DNA from: BJHL01 sp035299305
GTDB lineage: Bacteria; Planctomycetota; Phycisphaerae; Phycisphaerales; UBA1924
Reading direction: 5' to 3'
Assembly: GCA_035299305.1 (NCBI GenBank)
Contig: DATGWV010000187.1
Coordinates: 1 to 6,584, forward strand
Length of the DNA: 6,584 nucleotides
This document shows, one piece after another, positions 4,402 through 6,584 of the stretch. The notes under the pieces are model-generated. The model was not told the DNA's origin. It searched no databases and saw only the letters and a list, made by a program, of their open reading frames with translations. How positions within the stretch are numbered: position 1 is the stretch's first letter; each line of letters opens with the position of its first letter. Position numbers and translations under genes: made by a program.

Positions 4402-6584
4402 CGTTTCTCACCCCACTTCTGGCCGGCATCGTCGCCGCGATCGCGATTCCGTCGCTGATCATTCTGTACTTCCTCAAGTTGCGTCGGCGTGATCTGGAGA
4501 TCAGCACGACGCTGCTGTGGAAGAAGGCGATTCAGGACCTGCAGGCCAACGCGCCGTTCCAGAAGTTGCGGCGGAATCTGCTACTGTTTCTGCAGTTGCT
4601 TGCGCTGGCTGCGGTGCTGTTCGCGGTCGCGCAGCCGTTCATCAAGGGACAGACGGTGCGGGGCAGTCGGCATGTGCTGCTGATTGATCGCTCGGCGAGC
4701 ATGGCGAGCGTTGATGCGGAAGGCAAAGGAAGCGCGACCGTGTCGCGACTGGAAGCCGCGAAGCTGCAGGCGCTGGCGTTTGTTGATGCGATGCCGGAAG
4801 GTGACTTGTTCTTTGGGCAGAACAAGGGCGACCAGGCGATGGTCATCGCCTTTGATGAGACGGCCGAGCCTTTGCAGCCGTTCACGAATGACAAGCGTCA
4901 GCTTCGCGCGGCGATTGAACGCATTGCCCAGACTGACAAGGGCAGCGCGGTGAGTGAAGCGATGCGCGTGGCGCAGGCGCACCAGCCGCAGCGGCGCGTG
5001 GTGGAAGGCGTCGGACTTGAAAGCGTGAACGAGGGTGAAGTGATCTCGATGCGGCTGTACAGCGATGGCAAGCTGATGGACGCGAATGAGGCCAAGCCGG
5101 GCGTTGAGAACTCCGTGGTGTACGTCGCACTGGGCAAGCCCGATGCGCCGAATCTGGCGATCACAAATCTGAAAGCCGAGCGCAGTTACGAGAATCCGCA
5201 GGAAGTGACGATTTTCGCGTCGCTGCTTAATACGCAGCAGCAGGACCGCACGATTGACGTGGAATTGCTGATTGACGGCGTGCCCTCGGGCATCAAGAGC
5301 GTGACGGTGCCGGGTGCGAGCCGCGGCAATCTGGAGTTGTCCGCACCAGCGAGTGCGCGAGCGAACGCCGAGGAACGGGACGCGAGTGAAGTGACGGGCG
5401 ATGCCAAGCTGGACGAGAACGACGCGAACAAGCTGCGCCCCGGTCAGAGCGGCGTGGTCTTCAAGCTAGATCGCGGCGAAGGCATGCTGGTGCAGACGCG
5501 GCTGCGCTCCCCCACCACTGGCGAATCGCTTGAGCAGAACGTGCTGGCGACCGACGATCGCGCGTGGCTCATTGTGCCCCCCGCAAAACGTGTGACGCTG
5601 GCGGTTGTTGGTCGCAGCAATCTGTTCCTGAAGTCGGCCCTCGAAGGGCTGCCGCTGAATCGCGTGGACTTTCTGACGGTGACGGAGTTTGAGCAGCAGT
5701 GGCAGCAAGGCAAGGCGGGGCAGTATGACTGCGTGATTCTCGACGGCGTGATTCCCAACGTCGGGCAACAGGTGATCGCGACTGCTCCAGGCGCGGCGGG
5801 CACGACCAACGCGGCAGGCGTTGCGCGCACACTGCCCCCCGGCAACTATCTTTTATTCAACATGGTGCCCTCGGGCATCGGGCTGACGGACTCGGGCGCG
5901 TTGCAGAACGCGACGGTCATCAATCGCAGCACAGATCACCCGGTGACGCGATATCTGAATCTCGATCCTGTGCAGATCGCGGCGGCGCGCGAGATCACGG
6001 TCGATCCCGCGGCGGGCGTGGTGAAACTCGCGATGCTTGAACGCGGGCCAGCGCTGCTGGAGATCAGCAAAGCCGACACGCACGCGCTGATCGTGCCATT
6101 TGATTACATGGAGAGCAACTGGCCGCTGGATGTGTCGTTTGTCGTTTTCCTTGCGAGCAGCGTGAACTACTTGGGTGAGGAAGTCGCCGGACGGCTTGAT
6201 GCACGGGTGCTGCGACCGGGGCAGGAGTTGCGAGATCGGCTGCCGCTTGGTGTGACGAATGTGCGCATGCGCAAGCCTGACGGCAGCGAGAGCGATGTGG
6301 TGCCGGAGCAGGACGGGAGCATTCTCGTGCCGACGCTGGCGACCAGCGGCGTGTATGAAGTGACGTGGGACGGGCCGGCGATGCCTGGCGATGTGCGTAA
6401 CCCCGCCAACAACCGTGCGCTCCGCGTATACGCGGCGAATCTGCTTGACGTGAAGGAGAGCGACGTGCCCGCGATGGAGCAGATCGCGCTCGCGGCGGGT
6501 GAGCCGGTCGCGGCCAACGCGGCGGCGGCTTCGCGTGCGGGCGATGTGCGGCTGTGGCCCTATCTCATTCTGCTTGGGCTCGTC
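4398..6584 (+). CDS. BatA-type VWA membrane protein (3' end outside window)
   Basis: The frame is open for 729 codons to the last base, so the gene is truncated on the right. The N-terminus is BatA-like: a membrane helix at about residues 5-26, the FLKLRRRDLEISTTLLWKKAIQDL segment (25-48), and a second helix at 60-80. A VWA domain starts near 91, with metal-site motif DRSAS (97-101) and SDG at 222-224. The usual Thr of the middle loop seems replaced by Ser in KGSAVSEA (181-188), a conservative change. A long beta-rich region follows (about 250-715), including LATDDRAWLIVPPAKRVTLAVV (383-404) and VPFDYMESNWPLDVSFVVFLASSVNYL (566-592). A further membrane helix begins at about 719 and is cut by the window edge. 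The GTG start lies in the DUF58 stop (GTGA overlap) with a good ribosome binding site. It is probably the envelope partner of the MoxR/DUF58 pair; its target is unknown. Confidence 0.92.
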   Translation, partial: MTFLTPLLAGIVAAIAIPSLIILYFLKLRRRDLEISTTLLWKKAIQDLQANAPFQKLRRNLLLFLQLLALAAVLFAVAQPFIKGQTVRGSRHVLLIDRSASMASVDAEGKGSATVSRLEAAKLQALAFVDAMPEGDLFFGQNKGDQAMVIAFDETAEPLQPFTNDKRQLRAAIERIAQTDKGSAVSEAMRVAQAHQPQRRVVEGVGLESVNEGEVISMRLYSDGKLMDANEAKPGVENSVVYVALGKPDAPNLAITNLKAERSYENPQEVTIFASLLNTQQQDRTIDVELLIDGVPSGIKSVTVPGASRGNLELSAPASARANAEERDASEVTGDAKLDENDANKLRPGQSGVVFKLDRGEGMLVQTRLRSPTTGESLEQNVLATDDRAWLIVPPAKRVTLAVVGRSNLFLKSALEGLPLNRVDFLTVTEFEQQWQQGKAGQYDCVILDGVIPNVGQQVIATAPGAAGTTNAAGVARTLPPGNYLLFNMVPSGIGLTDSGALQNATVINRSTDHPVTRYLNLDPVQIAAAREITVDPAAGVVKLAMLERGPALLEISKADTHALIVPFDYMESNWPLDVSFVVFLASSVNYLGEEVAGRLDARVLRPGQELRDRLPLGVTNVRMRKPDGSESDVVPEQDGSILVPTLATSGVYEVTWDGPAMPGDVRNPANNRALRVYAANLLDVKESDVPAMEQIALAAGEPVAANAAAASRAGDVRLWPYLILLGLV

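Overview
The window is a dense, high-GC, all-plus-strand stretch. It carries most of an operon-like cluster of MoxR AAA+ ATPase, DUF58 protein and two large membrane-anchored von Willebrand factor A (VWA) proteins. The style of these genes (BatA-type N-terminus on a huge VWA protein, a VWA protein with a glutamine-amidotransferase-like region, many GTG starts) and the presence of a GxxExxY-family gene suggest a planctomycete, perhaps of the Phycisphaerae. That is a judgement from protein style, with no database search behind it.

Layout: (i) 2-1639 is the 3' part of a VWA membrane protein, with its 5' end outside the window. (ii) 1640-1862 is a 223-nt gap holding a weak terminator-like hairpin and short degenerate repeats. 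(iii) 1863-2906 is a MoxR ATPase with intact nucleotide-binding motifs. (iv) 2907-3471 holds a small GxxExxY gene (2962-3414) between two imperfect, mirror-arranged repeats. (v) 3472-4401 is a DUF58 protein. (vi) 4398-6584 is a BatA-type VWA protein that overlaps the DUF58 stop by 4 nt and runs off the right edge at 729 codons. No RNA genes, insertion sequences or CRISPR arrays were seen.

How the genes probably work together: MoxR ATPases commonly pair with VWA-domain proteins as chaperone-like modules. The DUF58 protein carries a DxSxS VWA-like core. The two membrane proteins expose VWA domains and large beta-rich regions. Together they look like a Bat-like envelope or stress-related module whose substrate cannot be read from the sequence.

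The most interesting part is the GxxExxY gene wedged exactly between moxR-type and DUF58 genes. Each flank carries four GCGGAG-type hexamers. Counted from the outer edge inward, both flanks show the same 8, 10, 10 nt spacing, in opposite orientation. The gene is also visibly poorer in GC than its neighbour in hand-counted samples. This looks like a small inserted cassette with terminal inverted repeats. Its right arm sits exactly where the DUF58 gene should have a ribosome binding site.
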